Assembly (NCBI GenBank): GCA_039654915.1
Contig: CM077594.1
Location: forward strand, 101,322,893 to 101,386,892
Source: Aquilaria yunnanensis
Taxonomy: Eukaryota > Streptophyta > Magnoliopsida > Malvales > Thymelaeaceae
Direction: 5' to 3'
DNA length: 64,000 bases
In this document: positions 62,443-64,000 of the stretch, piece by piece
Layout of the letters: every line of letters starts with the position of its first letter
How positions within the stretch are numbered: position 1 is the first letter of the stretch
The notes under the pieces: model-generated
Told to the model about the DNA's origin: nothing
Database searches by the model: none
Seen by the model: only the letters and a program-made list of their open reading frames with translations
Program-made: the position numbers and the translations under genes

Positions 62443-62757
62443 CTAAATGACCTGATTTTGTAGATGGCCAGATATTAGGGACATCAAACTATGAATAAAA
62501 AAGTCTTGACAGCTGAATTGGTATTTCTTGCTTTGGGCCTCTTCAAAATTCTGAGGATGAAATGAAGCCTTCGGCTCAGAGGAGAAGACCATGAACTGAT
62601 CAGCAATGCCTGAATGTGCAGTTTTGTCGACACAATCCTGTAATTGTTTCATTTTTTCCTGTCTTTCTTGTCCATGATATCTAACCAAGTGGCCTTTTCT
62701 ACCAAAAAATTCCTTGGTTATTCTACCAAGTTTGGAGCGCGAGAGACTTGATAACAT
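62443..62757 (-). CDS. Hypothetical open frame, possibly an exon
   Basis: About 104 codons are open on the - strand, including KEFFGRKGHLVRYHGQERQE and FEEAQSKKYQFSCQDFF. The composition is protein-like and the frame is long for this AT-rich region. I do not recognise the family and see no clear splice sites or promoter. It could be an exon of a gene lying between here and SRP14, or chance. Confidence 0.25.
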   Translation of the reverse strand: MLSSLSRSKLGRITKEFFGRKGHLVRYHGQERQEKMKQLQDCVDKTAHSGIADQFMVFSSEPKASFHPQNFEEAQSKKYQFSCQDFFIHSLMSLISGHLQNQVI

Positions 62758-63017
62758 CAATTATGCAGCTGGAAACGGCACATGCAATATTTTGCAAAAT
62801 ATCTAGAATCGTTTAATAATAGAAAAGAGCAAAATTTTTATAACATCAATTATGGAAAACTCATATAGCCAAAGAAAGGGGTGCAAGCAAGCAAAAAACC
62901 CCAGCCTTAACTATTGCAAGATCCTAAGACATTTTCTGACAAAAATACCAATCCAATAAATTCCCAGGTTCTGAGGGCAGAAAATCTGAGTTTAGCTAGA
63001 AGCTGGATAAATTTTCC

Positions 63018-63170
63018 TCATGCCCGTTTGGGCTTCTTGGAAGCACCTCCTTTCTTGTCGTCAACAGCTTTCTTCTTGTCTTTCCTTTCCCTCTTTTTAA
63101 GGGCAGTCATGTGAGCCTTGAGGACAGTGGCATAGGAAGCTTGGAAGCGCTGATGATCCTTTGCCCCAAC
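63018..63170 (-). CDS. SRP14: Signal recognition particle 14-kDa protein, last exon (partial)
   Basis: SRP14 pairs with SRP9 on the Alu part of SRP RNA and slows translation while secretory ribosomes reach the ER. Only the last exon is visible: VGAKDHQRFQASYATVLKAH, MTALKKRERKDKKKA, then a lysine-rich tail ending KKPKRA and TGA. The conserved block HQRFQASYA-x-LKAHMTALKKRERKD is the family C-terminus. The acceptor lies just before GTTGGGGCAAAG. I searched 63171-64000 for the preceding exon and did not find it, so the rest of the gene lies beyond the right edge. Confidence 0.9.
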   Translation of the reverse strand, partial: VGAKDHQRFQASYATVLKAHMTALKKRERKDKKKAVDDKKGGASKKPKRA

Positions 63171-64000
63171 CTTTCCAGCATGAATGAATCAAAAGTTGGT
63201 TAGTTTCATATGGAAGGACTGTTTCAGTTGACATCGTACTAAGAACAATGAAGTAATATGCAACAACAGCATACAAGATATGCAACACCCCATACAACGA
63301 ATAATGAAGAACCCACTACAATATCTTTTCTACAATTCATGTGCACAGTGTTTGCAGATGCCTACCCAACACTAAAATTTCAAAGTTACGTGTGTGTGTG
63401 TGTGGGGGGGGGGAACAACACCAGGAAGTTTCATTTGTCAAGAAATATACAAATTTTTTTAAAAAGATTAATAGTTTAAATCCCTCTTAGATGGATGGAG
63501 CGCCAAATGATATCCACATCTAGTTAGAGTATCTAGAAACTAAAGTGATATACTCAAATAATTTAACATAAAAGTCGGTACTTGTCACCATGCAACAAAA
63601 TTCAGAGAGTTTAACATCCTTCAACCTCTAAATGGGTCAATGAATTTGGTTTGGAAGAGAGTTAACAGTTACCAGCTAAGGAACACCAAGCAAATGACTC
63701 ATAAGTTGCTGGTCTTTAACAACCACAAGTTTCAAGACATGGTTAATACACTGTACCATTCCTCCAATAACAGAACATAAATAAGCAGTGACATCATGAT
63801 GGTGTATGTCAACAATTAGAAGAGTTTTCTTACACAAAAAGAAAAAAAAAAGTGTTCACCTGGCTAACAGCAAACTGGACACGAATATTATGTATATGAA
63901 GGAGAGGGAGCTTCAAACTCTAAGCGGGCACATGAGAAGCCAACAACTTAACACTTAGGTTAAATACTAATTCTAACCATAAATATAATATTTGCATTTC
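63171..64000 (-). other. Probable SRP14 intron
   Basis: AT-rich, non-coding, with a short GT microsatellite running into a G tract at about 63391-63413. I see no SRP14 exon here. Confidence 0.5.

Overview
The window is nuclear DNA from a flowering plant, most likely a eudicot. It is AT-rich, its genes are split by many introns, and it holds plant-specific families (LHCA4, class IV chitinase, PIP-type signalling peptide). Interspersed repeats fill most of it: hAT, CACTA, Mutator-like, Stowaway and RTE LINE. I cannot name the species.

Genes I can support, left to right: the 3' end of an unidentified + strand gene (360-575); a truncated LHCA4 pseudogene (876-1055); a complete 18-exon BMS1 ribosome-biogenesis GTPase gene on the - strand (13291 down to 3562); a complete 5-exon TRAPPC2/Sedlin gene on the + strand (29230-32580); an intronless gene for a 170-residue protein with an N-myristoylation-type start (34382-34894); a single-exon PIP-type secreted peptide precursor (42839-43069); a two-exon class IV chitinase on the - strand (59657 down to 58713); and the last exon of SRP14 on the - strand (63170 down to 63018).

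Between them the DNA is mainly transposon remains. hAT-like elements lie at about 2.05-3.27, 6.37-7.26, 14.2-15.7, 24.9-25.7, 26.4-27.3 and 35.9-36.5 kb. A degenerate AT-rich long-unit array spans about 18.9-24.3 kb. A decayed CACTA element (44.0-50.9 kb) carries a degenerate TTTAGGG stretch and transposase remains. Three long-inverted-repeat elements stand side by side at 51.7-56.2 kb. An RTE LINE tail and a hAT-like MITE enlarge BMS1 intron 14.

The genes do not form a pathway. BMS1 (ribosome assembly), TRAPPC2 (ER-Golgi tethering) and SRP14 (secretory targeting) are housekeeping genes; the PIP peptide and the chitinase are defence-type genes. The most notable finding is that BMS1 and TRAPPC2 each contain a U12-type AT-AC intron. 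Both are visible directly from the ATATCCTT donors, the branch-point-like motifs and exact reading-frame continuity. I found no new multi-gene system, CRISPR array, tRNA or rRNA gene.
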